Source: Massospora cicadina (lineage: Eukaryota > Entomophthoromycota > Entomophthoromycetes > Entomophthorales > Entomophthoraceae). Taken from it: a stretch of 64,000 nt of DNA. Below, piece after piece: positions 1-11,840 of the stretch. Each line of letters opens with the position of its first letter. Position 1 is the stretch's first letter. Where the stretch lies: the NCBI GenBank assembly GCA_022478985.1, contig JAKSZP010017375.1:1-64000 (forward strand). Direction: 5' to 3'. The translations under genes were made by a program, and so were the position numbers. Under the pieces are notes generated by a model. That model searched no databases and was not told the origin of the DNA. It saw only the letters and a program-made list of their open reading frames with translations.

Positions 1-1
1 T

Positions 2-394
2 CTTTATGTACGGCACCCTGCTCTGCCCACACTTCTGTATGCCTGTTTAGAGGACACTGGCAGAATAGGTCTGCAACGCTATCTGACCGTATTAATGAAT
101 ACGCTGATTAAATTACAAACTGAAGCATACTCGTTCATCTTATCCAAGAAAATCAAAAGCCAAGCTGATGATTGGATATGAAGAAGTGGTCTAGCACAGT
201 TCAAGGATGGAGAGATGGTCCTATTCCATTATCAACATGGGTTTGGCCAGAAAAACAAGCTGTCCAGTATCTGTATTGGGCTATTCAAAGTCATTGAGAA
301 GACAGGTTTAGATGCATACACTATCAAGGACCCCGCTAGCAGTTGGATCATCAACCAAGTGCATGTAAAGTTCCTCCGGGAGTATAAGCAGTAG
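2..394 (+). pseudogene. C-terminal integrase region of element A pol
   Basis: One frame runs through this whole segment with a single internal stop (TGA at 179-181) and ends at TAG (392-394), just before the polypurine tract. It matches the integrase C-terminal region of C and D, sharing motifs such as LLYACLEDTG, LIKLQTEAYS and the final stretch VHVKFLREYKQ. The protein would process and insert retroelement cDNA. This tail follows the DDE catalytic core, which is outside the window. It has no cellular role that I can see. Confidence 0.82.
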
Positions 395-425
395 GAGCCT
401 CATCGTCCAGTAAAGGAGGGGGTAA

Positions 426-927
426 TGTCACAATTCCATTATGAATGGATGATAAGACCTAAGTCATTATGGTGATGTGAATTGAATCCGTCAAGTTCAA
501 TATGAGTTATGACAATCTAAGTGCCTCAAAATGAGGCGATATTGGGTTGCTAGGGAAATCGCCTTAAATTAGGTGATTGGGAAAATAACAAATAAAGATT
601 TGGTGGAACCAATGAGATATGGCGAAGTAAATTACTAAGCCATGAAAGTGGTATCATCGGGAGTCGCTACAATACAAGCAAGATGAGATGATCAAGGAAG
701 AGGAGGTTGAGAATAGCTTAAGAGCTGGAAAAACAGCGAAGATCAAGTGTGTTTATTATTTTAAATAAAGAAATATAGTGAGGGCAAGTGTTCCATATTA
801 TTAATAAAGTTTTTTTTGTTGTTTCAGGAGCAAAGATACTCATATCATTGGTCCTATTGCTCAGTGGGTCAAACCCTGTGCAATATTGATTACGGCGTAT
901 CTCAACAAAAACGCCAATTTTATAACA
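426..927 (+). repeat. 3' LTR of element A (502 bp)
   Basis: It starts TGTCACAATT directly after the polypurine tract and ends TTATAACA. It contains the family-1 block TTGCTCAGTGGG followed by CCCTGTGCAA at about 856-884. The partner LTR and the left target-site duplication are outside the window; the 5 bp after the LTR are GTCTC. Confidence 0.85.
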
Positions 928-2910
928 GTCTCCATACATGATCATCTTGAAAATATAAAGAACAAGTGCACATTATCATGCTTAGAAAACTTAGGAAGAT
1001 TAACCAGATTAAACCTCTGATATCCTGAATAAAAATTTCTGGGTCCAAACATCATTAGTGCAACACTGACCCAAGGTCCTAATTTACTGGAGTGAAGTTG
1101 GCTCTGTTCATAAGATAGAGTTGCAACGAAAAAAGCAAAAAGAGCAATGAGGGTAGTACAGCACGGGTTGGTTGATGCACTGGTTCTTGGAAACCTCTTC
1201 TTCTGGGGGTTCCTCCCTGAATAGCTTGGAATGAGAAGGATCTAGAGTTGGAGGATGACATCAACAACTGCAATCCTGTATCTTACTTTCAATTTATTGT
1301 TCCCAAGTGATATAAAATCCCTGTTATTAAATCTTTCAGCTTGAACTGTTACAAGTCAATAAGGTGTCTTCAAATGTCACGTACACTAGTGTACAGTTCT
1401 AAAATTTACTTTTATGAGTTTTCACACATTTCTGAAGTTTGCAGATATATCGCCAAGGTCATCATTTGACTGGATGAGTTCTCCACTGTAAAGTTGATGC
1501 GTCCAGACTAAGCATCTTAATTCTGATACCCTGTCACATGGCTGCTTGTTGAATTTTGATCTGTAACAACTCATACAGGAGGTGGTCAGTGGTCCCAATG
1601 TTGCTTCACAAGTGCTGTGCAGCCATTCCTCATCTCGCATTGGATGTATTGGTCAAGGGCTTTGATCAACTAAGCTTGGCGAATTATGTCTCCTGGAGTG
1701 ACACAGCTATGCTTGACCTCCTTCTCAAAAACGAATCATCCTTTTGGACACATTCATTGGTGACTCGCAGTTGTCCATGGCTTGATAAATTATGGCGAAA
1801 ACGTTCCTTTTTATTTGATAAATAAGTCCAAAAAATGCTGCAAGGTTTGAACACTAAGGTTATGTTTGTCATTAACAGCCTGGCTCACCCCTTGGAATCT
1901 GGTCTCAAGCTGCCTATTCTGGTCCTGTAGTGCTTCTACAATTTGTTGGTCTCATATGAACACTTCCATTGTTTAGGGCATGGTGGCGAAAAAAGGTCAG
2001 TTAAAAATTTTTGCACAGTGAATTGAAGATATCATGCTAGGTATTTCCAAAATTGGAGAGACTTCTAGCTGTTTAGTACTTCACAATGACTTAAAGCCCT
2101 GAAAATTTCATACTGCTGAATCAGCAGGTCCTAATTCTACTGACAATAGAACAAAGTAGGTACAGGTCAGATTTTTTGTGGCCAAATAGCAGGAATCCCC
2201 AAACAAAAATGTCCCCAATCTCTCTCAGATGCTCCACTGTGAAGGTACAAGTCTCAAAGCGCTCAAATTGAGGAGAATAACAAAAATTTACTTTCTCCAG
2301 TGTCAGTCAATTAGGAGTGGTAGGAGAAACGTAAAAGGTGCTGGATTGGCAGCCCCTCTGTTCTCTTTAACTTAAATCAAATCATTGTAAAGGAAAAATT
2401 TATTCTTCTTTGCTACTTCAGTCCCCTGTAGTGAGCACCACTTTTGTATTGAGAGGTCCCTTTTCTTGCTACTGCACAGGTTATAATTTGTCAGTAAAAC
2501 TATATCGCTACTGTATAAGATTACAACGCAGTAAAGTTCTCAGCACTTTAGTAAAGATAAGACTACTCTAAAGTACACAAATAAATGACTAGATTCGATA
2601 AATGAGGTGATTATCTATTTAGAATAGGCAAATTATATTTATATTCGAATTACTTCATTTATGGACATTAGTGCTCCCATGATGAGGATCAAAGACTATC
2701 ATACAATGCAATTGTGCAAAGGGTTTGTTAGGTCAGGGAAAGGTTTAATGGGATGTCATGTGGTCAACTTCATTATAATTCATTTTGAGGAAAAATCTAA
2801 TAACTGATTTAGATCTAGTTGTGTTCCCAAGTTTAAAACTAAAAATCAAATCAATTAATTATCCAACAGATGTGTTGAATTTTGACATTCCAAATTATAC
2901 ATCTGTGACA
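928..2910 (-). mobile_element. Remnant of a minus-strand LTR element (I): gag-side debris, PBS and putative LTR
   Basis: The anchor is a perfect copy of the shared primer-binding site at 2423-2440 (minus orientation). Beyond it lies a candidate 5' LTR at 2445-2910, starting TGTATTGAG and ending CTGTGACA. By position, 928-2422 should be gag. I see only short broken frames there and no zinc knuckle or capsid motif that I can defend. No partner LTR is visible, so the left end is lost, probably at the junction with element A. Confidence 0.5.
2423..2440 (-). promoter_or_regulatory. Primer-binding site of element I
   Basis: The plus strand reads CCCCTGTAGTGAGCACCA, the reverse complement of the primer-binding site next to the 5' LTRs of B, C, D, E2 and F. 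A tRNA whose 3' end matches this plus-strand reading would prime minus-strand cDNA. Confidence 0.75.
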
Positions 2911-2973
2911 GATACCTATTACTCATATGTCTTTATCCTACTTTATTTGATTTGATAATAAACTACATTGTGG

Positions 2974-3257
2974 GGGTGAAAGGTGAGTTGGTAGGGCGTA
3001 TGGCTACCAATCTAAAGGTTGCAGGTTCAATTCCCACCCTCCACACATTGATTGAGGTGCCAGCCAAAGGAAGCTAATGGCGGTTAGTAGGTCTAATAAC
3101 ACAAAAACCTTACCCATGATGTAACCAGAAAGATCTGAGTCCCAATCTGGTGGTAAAAACTTTCTTTGACATAGTTGACCCTGCTCAGGTTTCATGTCAA
3201 TTCTTTCTTTCTTTCAGTAATGCCTTTCCCTGGTCAGCTTGCCTCAAATAAATAAAA
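2974..3257 (+). mobile_element. SINE1: tRNA-derived SINE with LINE-like 3' tail
   Basis: The head (about 2972-3045) is tRNA-like: GGGGGTG at the 5' end, an A-box-like GAGTTGGTAGG, a B box GGTTCAATTCC, then CACCCTCCA. A unique body of about 170 bp follows. The 3' end CCCTGGTCAGCTTGCCTCA is followed by an AT-rich tail built from AATAAA units. Imperfect direct repeats of 18 bp (15 matches) flank it at 2956-2973 and 3258-3275. The internal pol III promoter would drive transcription. The 3' end resembles that of the LINE at 12950-18223. Confidence 0.8.
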
Positions 3258-3275
3258 TAATAAAATACATAATGG

Positions 3276-3577
3276 TTGCTGATATTATCAATCAACTAAA
3301 AATTTGTAGTCATTGATCAGATATGTTCTCCTACAAAACAATATTAAGTATCATTATTGGTCTTTTATTCCAATCTATATGCTTATTAATGGCTTGTCAG
3401 GTGAAATTACTAACAATGTTTATAAGTGAATTTAGTTGGAGAATAATTGTCAACAATTAGATTCATTTATATGTATTGGTTGGGAAGGGTGCCAATAAAT
3501 AAGGGTGTTTATTGGTGTTACTGAAGCGATGATAATGCTTTTCATGGCAGTAACTTGTTTATTATCCTGGGTGATGC
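3276..3577. other. AT-rich spacer with nothing recognised
   Basis: This 300-bp stretch lies between the right SINE1 repeat and the left LTR of element J. I see no reading frame, repeat or RNA signature in it. Confidence 0.5.
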
Positions 3578-4181
3578 TGTTAGGTTTCCACCAAGGTCAA
3601 TAAGCTAAGTGGTGCTTACTACTCCTTTTCAGATAGAAATGCAAATATTATTATGGTAACACTCCTAGTTTTGCGCCAACTCAATCCCCACACTGCTTAG
3701 TATTTTGTTGTTGAAATGATTGAACTCTTGTGTATATAAATCATTCAACTATACTGATAAATTTGCAAAAGTACTCCAGGTAAATCCCTCTACTAACACC
3801 TTTTTTCTCGAAATTCCCCTCAACTACAAATTATATCCATTTTTATTCTAATTTTTGTGGTATAATCTTTCATTTTACTTTTAATTTTAGATTACTTAAA
3901 CCCAATTACAACTCTACCTTTATTTATCACCCAAGATTACTTATTCTATTCTGTATTTGTCAAAAAAATGCCAGAACTGCAATGATGGAGCATGACCCAA
4001 TTTATATAACTTTAAAAATTTAAGGAAGCTAAATAAGGGAGCATCCCATGGACTGCCTCATTACCTCTACCAAATCCATTCTTACAATTTTGCAGACTGA
4101 CCCTCACCTCCCAAGAGCATAGCTTAATAATTACCAGCAACTAGAGGATGTCCAAGAGCTTCAGTAAGCAAAAGTAGCGCC
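3578..4181 (+). repeat. Left LTR of J, first part
   Basis: It starts TGTTAGGTTTCC and aligns with 12679-12949 plus the first part of 18240-18856. Element B interrupts it at 4182. Confidence 0.65.
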
Positions 4182-4677
4182 TGTCAAGAAATTGTTATGA
4201 CTGGATGATAAGCTATATTTGGAAGATCACTTATTGTTACTTGAGGTGAGCCTCAAATTGGGGTGGCAGATTAAGTCAACTGGAAGCAAAATCATTCAAA
4301 GTGATATTAATTTGGTGAATAGAGAGGTTTTCGCTGAGGCCTCAATGATGGGATGAAGCCCCTAAAAGTGTAGTTAATAGTGAGTGACTAAGTGGATGGG
4401 TTAGAATTGACTTAGAACATAGAAGATTAAGAGGCAATTGAGAGAATGGAAAGGAGAAGGTCTTTTGGAAGAAAAGAGAGAAGGAAAAGGGTTAGCAAAA
4501 TTAGTCTATTACTTTATTATAATAAAGTAGTTTCCGTTGGAGCAATAGCTTCATATTTTTATTTTTTTTATTATTTACCAAGGATTAGTGACCTTCATAA
4601 CATCCATCCATAGCTTGGTAGTGTTAAACTTGTGTAACTAGCCTAGCTGATTTAATCAATACCGCCAAAAGTTAACA
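4182..4677 (+). repeat. 5' LTR of element B (496 bp)
   Basis: It starts TGTCAAGAAATTG, carries TGACTGGATGATAAG at about 4196-4210 and ends AAAAGTTAACA. It aligns over its full length with 11045-11544, with many substitutions, which suggests an old insertion. Confidence 0.9.
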
Positions 4678-4678
4678 G

Positions 4679-4697
4679 TGGTGCTCGCTACAGGGGG
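4679..4697 (+). promoter_or_regulatory. Primer-binding site of element B
   Basis: It reads TGGTGCTCGCTACAGGGGG one base after the LTR end, with one substitution from the common form TGGTGCTCACTACAGGGGG. Confidence 0.85.
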
Positions 4698-4719
4698 CCA
4701 CTGGTCAACTGTAGTACAA

Positions 4720-7100
4720 TGGCAACTAGGGCATCATGCTGAGCCCCCATTCTTTAAATCAAATTTTAATAGGGTTTCATGGCCAATACTCTTGTGAGCT
4801 GTTGGAGACATATAATAAAAAACTGGCACTATTTATGATGATGGAACCAGGAGATGAGGAAACCAGAATGGAATTTGAGTTAGCAGCTTGTCACAGATTG
4901 GAATAAGACTAACAGGCAGATACACTAGCGTAATCCCTCAAAAATTGTGGGCTATCATAGAGTGTTTTTGTGGAACTACCTTATTTATGAAAGAGATGTG
5001 GGTGAACATGCCCTGAGTCTGTTTTATAACCAATGTGGCCAAGAAGCCCATTATGAGCTGTATATCTCTTACTTTCAATGCTACCACATTAGATTGTCTC
5101 TATGGCTTGGCTCCCATGTAGTTGAGGAATAATGATTGCGTACGTTCAGGCTTTAATCTACAAACTAATATGTGTGTTGTACCAGCATAACATTGAGATT
5201 GGCGATGTCATGCATTTTGTCCAAGTGCAACTGAATGATACTCGCCTCTTACTGGAATGCCTCAAACACTCTTTTTCAGAAATCCAGGGGGCACTAGTTC
5301 ATGTAGACAGTCATGTTTTGGACATCCGCGACCACTTGGACATGTTAGTTCCACACTTGAATTATGAGTTGCTCTAAGTGGTAAGAGAATTGTTAGATCG
5401 CCATGGACTTTTTGGTGAATAGGTACGGGATGTCATGACTCTAGGTAGTAACACTGAGCGCTTTATGGTGATAATGTCTGAATGGGTAGAAGGAATAAAA
5501 ATGGCGGTTTAAGATGAGGGACTGTGCTATCCCATTAGAGTGGTGGATGACTGATTATGCCAAAGCAGTGGCAATCAAATATATCCAGCTTCAAGATGAG
5601 TGGAGTAATCAGCGGGTGGCTGACCATTTGACAAGCTCTTTCTTGGTAACCTCAGAATACAGCCAATCGATAGGTCAAATCAGTTGGAGAGTTCCAGCCA
5701 GGCGGCTTGGGGCTGAGCTATTACTCTTCTGTTCATTGAGAAGGTGGAGTATGCTGATAGGTTAGTTCATTTGGATAACCTTCACAATTCTAATGAGGAG
5801 CTGGTGCAGGAATGAGCCACTCTAATCAATCAAGTGGATGAAGTGATCTGACAAGAACATGACACTGGATGGCAGAACGCTAGAATGCAGGGCACGCTGG
5901 ACGATGTCCTCATACAGTTTCAGGAAATGGAGCGTAAATGGGACACAGAGTGAGAATTACGCTGCAAATTCCAAAAAAAGTCAAGAAGCTGAGGCAGGGG
6001 GTGAGAGATGGGCGGTGTGCATGCTATTTGGTCAAAGTGGAGCAGGTAATAGACAAACTTGTTGCTGGATAGACTGGCAAGGGAGAAAAGTGAGCAGCCA
6101 GTGGTGATTCTGTCAAGGAATACTATTGTTTAGCCAGCAAGTACTTCTTGGTGGCTGCAAAAAGTCCCTCCCAGCAATTCAGCCTCTTCCTGGTCAACTA
6201 AGGAGGATTCACATCCATACAGCATCCCCATTCTTGCCCACAAGTGGATGCTCCCCGTGGCCAATCTGAACCTATATGTCTGATCCTCAAGCCCAAAGCA
6301 CAAAGTCAGGTGATTTTGTATGGATTGAGAAGTTGCCACCTTTCAGTTGAGACGGGAACATGCATGGATATTTCAAATGGTTCAAATTCTCCGTGGAAAG
6401 AGCATTGGACTGGATTAAAGCTAAATTGTTGCTATCTGAAATGGATTTTTAGAGCGCTGACTAGGTCACATGTTACCTAAGAGTAGTACTGTAACATATC
6501 AAGAGGTGAAAGAGACTGTGCTTCATCTGTATGGGGTGTGGCAAAGATAGCACAGCGCAAGGCCAAATTTCTGAAAATACAGTTTTAAAAATTACATGTC
6601 TCTGGTAGAGTTTGCAGAGCGGTTCATGGAGGCTCATTTGTTAAAAAGAGAAAATACCTTAACCAATGGGGATGGGGCATAGCAATGATGGCAGCTATTA
6701 AGCCAAATCAAGAACTGTATAACGCTATGATTCAAGTTCTTCAAGAAGACGCAGAGCTTTTACAGATAGTTGACTCTTTACGCCATCTTTCTGTGACATT
6801 TAGTGCTCCCAACGTGGAGTGGAAAGCCCCTATGATTGCCGCAGCATCCCTGTTGGAAAAATTGACCACATAAACCCAATTATAATCCGTTGAACATTAC
6901 TTACCCACTTAATATGCCGGTGGCTGCTTTCCATCCTCCCTACACCCAAATGGCCCATCCCTGGCAAATTATAATTCTCTATTTAACTTCTGACCTGGAC
7001 CTCCGGGTGTGATCTAGAGATGGGATCTGTTTATGAACGTTTGTTTCTCGTTCAGCCAAAGAGGCCACTATGCACCTAACTGCCTGGAAAACTACATATT
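4720..7100 (+). pseudogene. Gag remnant of element B, with an extended N-terminal region
   Basis: Broken frames run from the primer-binding site to a zinc-knuckle relic. The 3' half (about 6330-6870) aligns with the C gag capsid-like region; the words SAD and VTCYL recur. At about 7045-7085 the knuckle reads CFSFSQRGHYAPNC, so the second cysteine of CCHC has become Phe. The 5' half (about 4900-6240) has no counterpart in C or D. Its frames (5132-5377, and fragments near 5735-5970) look amphipathic and heptad-like, rich in Leu, Glu and Asp, which suggests a coiled coil. The function would be RNA packaging and particle assembly. Confidence 0.75.
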
Positions 7101-7559
7101 CATGCATTACCACCCACCCTGATTGAATAGGGAAATTCTTGAGTGGAGTAGAGACGGGATGCTCTACGGCCACTAATCCAAATTTATTTGCCTTTAACAA
7201 TTTTCATGAGTTTCTTTATGTCAATCCCAATACTCACCCTGACGACTTAACATATAAACAACTTCTTCAATATATCTTGGCCTCAACCCAAGAGAGTGAC
7301 CATAACCCTCCATACTCAGCGTTATGCCAATATGTGCAAAAGCTGTATGCCTGGCGAATCCTTGAACAAAACAGCACTGGTGAAATTAGACTCTCAACGG
7401 ATGTCACCTCCATAGTGGGAGTGAACGTTGCAATTATAGTTGAAAAGATTGCTTAGGAGTATCCTCATGTCAGCATAGGTATATCTTATATTCCTTGGTA
7501 ACAAAAAGCTCTTGGATGTACATTAAATAAACATCAACAGTTTTTATTTTTTGTAGCGT

Positions 7560-7960
7560 ACCTACTGTGATGTTTTTGTTTAGAACACAAAAATCTGAGC
7601 TAATATAGATACTGGCGCCCCTGTCAATATAATATCCACCAAGCTTGTGGCTAAGCCTCTGCTAAAGCCTGATGTGGAACATCAAGTAGTTATGGGACTT
7701 CAGGGGCACAGAGCATTGTGTCAGAGGGTTCTTATAGCATATTATCCCTGAGGTTGAGTTCAGTCAGGGCTTCCGCCCTGTGGTGGTTCTGCCTAATAAT
7801 AATTTTGACATGTTTATTGAAACTTCTTCTTTTGGCGATTTGAACGGTGGTCAATATGGAGGAAGAAAAAATTAGTATCCTGGGAAGACAGATTCCCATT
7901 ATTCTATCTCTACCTGAGTCCCAAAGGACCCAATCCGCTCCAGTTAGATCAATCTTGCAT
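7560..7960 (+). pseudogene. Aspartic protease remnant of element B
   Basis: The catalytic motif DTGAPVNII is visible at 7608-7634 and is followed by STKLVAKPLLKP in the same frame. The frame then breaks. Retroviral-type proteases act as dimers with one DTG per subunit. The Asp-Thr-Gly triad survives here but has changed to YAG in C and DLG in D. Confidence 0.75.
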
Positions 7961-8639
7961 ATAGATATGGTGTGATTCCTGTTTTATATTGGAAGATGAA
8001 GCGGAGGACCAGAGCTCCCTAACAAGATTTATTAGTACAACGGCATTCCGCTATGAGCTGTGAATGCCATAAGTATACCTTTGGGTCATCAGGTCATATT
8101 AGGGATTGAGCTTGAAATAAAATATCCCAGAAGTTCTATATGGGGAGAATATAAGGCCCTACCACCAGTCGCGGCTCAAACCCCATGTGACTCTGGGCTT
8201 ACTGTTACCAGGGCATAGGGGAGTAAAGTACTGATATCAAAACTACAGAAGGAGGTTATGATGGTCCAGATGCACCAACTGGTGGCTTATTTGCACTTGA
8301 CTATTATTGATGAGGTTCATTGTATTCACAATTTTTGGCCTTAGGAGGAACTCAGCCTACCTGTACAAACCTCATTTGGCGTAATGACAGTGGTTTCGCG
8401 GAAATCTCTGACCAGGTTGTCATAGGAACAGAAGGATAGGGTGATGGCCCTGTTTCTAAAAATCCCATGGTATTTTTCATACACTGACCAAGATTTTGGA
8501 TGTGCTTGTGGAGTCATGCTTCAGGTAGATACAGGCGATCACCCCCATATGTTCATAGCCTACACAGTGATCAAAGGCTGCAGAGGGAATGGTCTCAGAG
8601 GAAGTAGACAGATCTATTTAAAAGGGATTATTAGAGCCA

Positions 8640-9790
8640 TCCAAGAGTCTGTGGGCATTGCCGGTGCTAATTTTTTAAGAAAAAGATGGCACAAACCAGG
8701 TGGCCATTGACTACCAGAAGCTTAATAGCATCACAAAGAAGAATTCTTATCCTATTCCTTTGATTAAAGATGCTTTAGATCAGCTGGGTAGCGTTAAATA
8801 TTTCTCTGTCATGTAATTGATATTTGGGTACTGTCAGATTGAGTTGCTGGTGGCGGAACGGGAGAATTGTGGTATAATCACCTTGAAGGGGTTGTTCCAG
8901 GCCACGTGTATGACCCAAGGGTTATGTAACGCCCCAGCTACATTCCAGCAAGCTATGGACACGATCTTTGGCAACTTAAAGCTGTCCTGTGTCCTAGTCT
9001 ACTTGATGATATCAATGTGTTCTCGTAGACATTCATGGAGCTATCAACCACTTAGAACAAGCGTTCTTCTGACTTGATGATGTACCATCATAATAAAACC
9101 TCAGAAGTGCCATTTTTCAAGGAGTAATTAGAATACCTCAGGTTTTTGGTAAACTAAAAAGGGCTTAGACCTCAGCTGGAAAAAAGGGGGAGCTATATAT
9201 AACATGACTTGGCCTGGTAATAAGCAAGATATCCAGGTGTTTTTAGGGATGGTCGGATACTACCAGCAGTCTTTTCCTAACTTCAGCTGCATTGGGGCAC
9301 CACTCTTTGAGTTATTAAAAACGAACGCCACCTTTGGCTGGACTGAACGATGTCAAAATGCGTTCAATATCTTGCAGACCACGTTGGCTAGCGCGCCCAT
9401 TTTTCATTATCCTAATTTTATAAAAATTTTCTTTGTACAAACGGATGCTTCCCTTTCCGCCATAGATTTGTATTATCCCAAAAGGATGATGAGGGTGTGG
9501 AGCACCATGTTATGTTCTGTAGTTGAAGCTCAGCTTGTCATGAACGTAATTACACCATGACTGAGCAGGAGTGCTTAGCAGTGATATATGCATATAAACA
9601 CTTCTTGGTATACGTTCACGGGGTTAAATTCAAAGTAATTACAGATCATTTATCCTTCCGTTGGTTTCAGAATCTGCAAGAACCTATAGGGTGTCTTGCG
9701 CAATGGGACCCTGAAGCTCCAAGCATATGACTTTGAGATCATACACCGGCCAGGGGCAAAAGATAAGATTGCGGATTGTCTCCTACAATT
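8640..9790 (+). pseudogene. Reverse transcriptase/RNase H remnant of element B
   Basis: Conserved blocks in order are DYQKLNSITKKNSYPIP (about 8708), GLFQATCMTQGLCNAPATF (about 8890), FLGMVGYYQQSFPNFSCIG (about 9240) and QTDASLSA of RNase H (about 9439). At the YLDD active site (about 9000) one C is missing, so the frame shifts within the motif. Other stops are scattered through the segment. The intact enzyme would copy element RNA into DNA and remove the RNA strand. Confidence 0.85.
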
Positions 9791-9799
9791 ACCAACGGT

Positions 9800-10995
9800 C
9801 GCCATTATGGTGGATTTGGTGTACATAATGTATGGGAAGATGATTATGAGCAAATACCACAATGAGCCACCACAGGTGATCAAAGTTCTTGATTGGATTC
9901 CCCGCAACACTTTCTTGCACAATAGGGAACTATATAAGTGAATTCGAGAATTGAAGCTGAGCTTCCCAAACCCAAACCACCAGGCCTTCATTTATCTTGG
10001 ATGCCCATAGAGCGGTAGGGCATGGAGGTTTGCGGAAAACGTTGGTGTTCTCGCAGCCAGGTACTATTGGGAGAGCTTGCATTACAATGTGCTTGACACA
10101 GTTGCTTGTTGTCATCAGTGTCAAGTGAAGAAACCTTTCCACGAGAAGACCACATATCAGCTGGTTAAGCCTCATTTCACATAACATAATGTTTACCTGA
10201 TGTGGTGGGACCTCTGCCAACTTGCGCAAACCATTCTAAGTATATAGTAGTAGCTATTAAACACTTGAAAAGATGGGTGGAAGCAAGAGCTATCAATGAT
10301 TTAGGAGCTGTCACAGCTGCCAAGTTTATCATGGAGTGTGTCATACAGCAATATGGCTGTCTGCAAATTATCCTCATGGATAATGGAACTAATTTCACGT
10401 TGCATTTTCTGCCCAGTTGAAAGAAATAATGGCAATATTTGGGGACTTGACTACACCCTACCATCCTGAATCTGATGGAATGGTGGATTGGGTTAATGGA
10501 ACATTGTTAAACATTCTCCGCAAGCTTGTAAAGGATCGCCCCTCTGAATGAAGTACACTTCTACCCACCGCCATCTTTGCTTATAACATCAGCTACCACT
10601 CAATGATAGGCAAGAGTCCTTTCCATTTACTCTGCGGTAAACATATGGATTTTCCCCCTTTGCTTTACTCTTGTGTGGAGGATACTGGTGGAGTAGAACT
10701 GCAGCGTTATTTAATCAACTTAACGTACATGCTGATAAAACTTCAAACTGAAGATTATTCTACCAATTTAGCTAAAAAGATTTGTGATCAGGGTGCTGAC
10801 CAACCAGACGTAATGACATTCCAAAGTTCTTGGTGGAGATCATGTATTTTCATGAACAACATGGATTTGGAAGGAAGAACAAGCTCATTAGCATCTATAC
10901 CAGACCATTTGAAATATTTGAGAGTACTGTTATTGATTTTTAAACCATTAAGGGACCTGAGAGTGGTCAGATTATCAACAAAGTACATGTGAAGT
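9800..10995 (+). pseudogene. Integrase remnant of element B
   Basis: The zinc-binding end is recognisable as HRAVGHGGL (about 9998) and CCHQCQVKKPFH (about 10107). The catalytic core shows MDNGTNFT (about 10376) and the YHPESDGMV region (about 10459), and the C-terminal tail CVEDTGGVELQRY lies near 10670. At least four frame changes separate these parts, so no functional protein is possible. Confidence 0.85.
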
Positions 10996-11044
10996 TCCTT
11001 TAGCATATAAGCAATAGGAGCTTATCATCCGGTCAGGGGGGTAA

Positions 11045-11544
11045 TGTCAGGATTATGACATGACTGGATGATAAGCCATATATCCAGCGGATTGTAAATT
11101 ATTAGTCAAGGTGAGCCTCAAGATTTGGGTGGTATATTATGTTGACTGGAAGCGAATTAATTAAATTGATAGTAGTTTGGCAAATAGAGAGAATTCCAAT
11201 GAGACCTAAACGATTAAAAACCCTTGAAAAGTGTAGTGAATAGGGAGTGACCAAGCAGACGGTTCAGAAATTAACCAAGAATATAGAAGATTAAGAGGAG
11301 AAAGAGAGAATGGAAAGGAGGAGGTTTTTTGGAAGAAAAGAGAGAAGGAAAAGGGTTAGCTGAAATAGTCCATTATTTTATATATATAAAAAAGTGGTGT
11401 CCGTTAGAGTGATAGCTTCATATTTATATATCATGTTAATATCTGCCAAGGATAAGCAATCTTCATATCTCCGACCGTTGCTCAGTGATGTTATACCTGT
11501 GCAATTAGCCTAGCGGATTTAATCAATACCTCCAAAAGTTAACA
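11045..11544 (+). repeat. 3' LTR of element B (500 bp)
   Basis: It starts TGTCAGGATTATG and ends AAAAGTTAACA, followed by the GCGCC target duplication. The family block TTGCTCAGTG...TGTGCAAT sits at about 11477-11505. Confidence 0.9.
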
Positions 11545-11549
11545 GCGCC

Positions 11550-11825
11550 ACCAACCACCAATCCCCATTCCCTATTTAAAGGACAGTGCTCTTATATGTG
11601 CGGGTAATGGTCTCTTTTATTTTAGGTCTTTAATTTTTTAATTAAAAACATATTCTTCAATCATTTTTACTTGCCATATTTTAAGCATTTCTGTGCCTCA
11701 AGGCGCACATTGCAGCAATTTTGATGCATCCATGAAGATGGTTTCTTTATCAAGTAGAGGGCTTTGGTACCATACTTAAAGCAGTTGCTTGTTTGCACTG
11801 GTGATTAATTAAAGCAAACTAGACA
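11550..11825 (+). repeat. Left LTR of J, second part
   Basis: This resumes the J LTR after element B and its duplicated target. It ends CTAGACA and aligns with the end of 18240-18856 (CTGACA), including a shared GCAGTTGCTTG block. Confidence 0.65.
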
Positions 11826-11840
11826 TAAAGCAGAGCCAAC

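Larger units (their letters stand above)
1..927 (+). mobile_element. Ty3/gypsy element A, 3' part only (family 1)
   Basis: The window opens inside a plus-strand LTR retrotransposon. The order is the end of pol (2-394), a polypurine tract (AAAGGAGGGGG, 412-422) and a 3' LTR (426-927). The 5' part lies outside the window. The LTR most resembles that of element D: both begin TGTC, carry the ATGGATGATAAG or CTGGATGATAA block near the start, and end in a CCAATTTTATAA-type terminus. The pol tail has one stop in 131 codons, making it among the least damaged coding stretches here. Confidence 0.88.
4182..11544 (+). mobile_element. Ty3/gypsy element B, full length but decayed (family 1)
   Basis: Two LTRs (496 and 500 bp) flank gag, protease, reverse transcriptase/RNase H and integrase remnants, in the Ty3/gypsy order with integrase last. 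A perfect 5-bp target duplication GCGCC lies at 4177-4181 and 11545-11549. The unoccupied site survives in the right LTR of J (about 18570-18585, reading GCACC). A polypurine tract (AGGGGGG, 11035-11041) precedes the 3' LTR. The interior is about 1.3 kb longer than in C or D because of extra gag-side sequence. All coding regions carry stops and frameshifts. Confidence 0.93.

Noticed and set aside
2972..3045. A true tRNA gene at the head of SINE1
   Set aside because: The anticodon arm does not pair convincingly, and the head is joined to a body, tail and flanking repeats as in a SINE.
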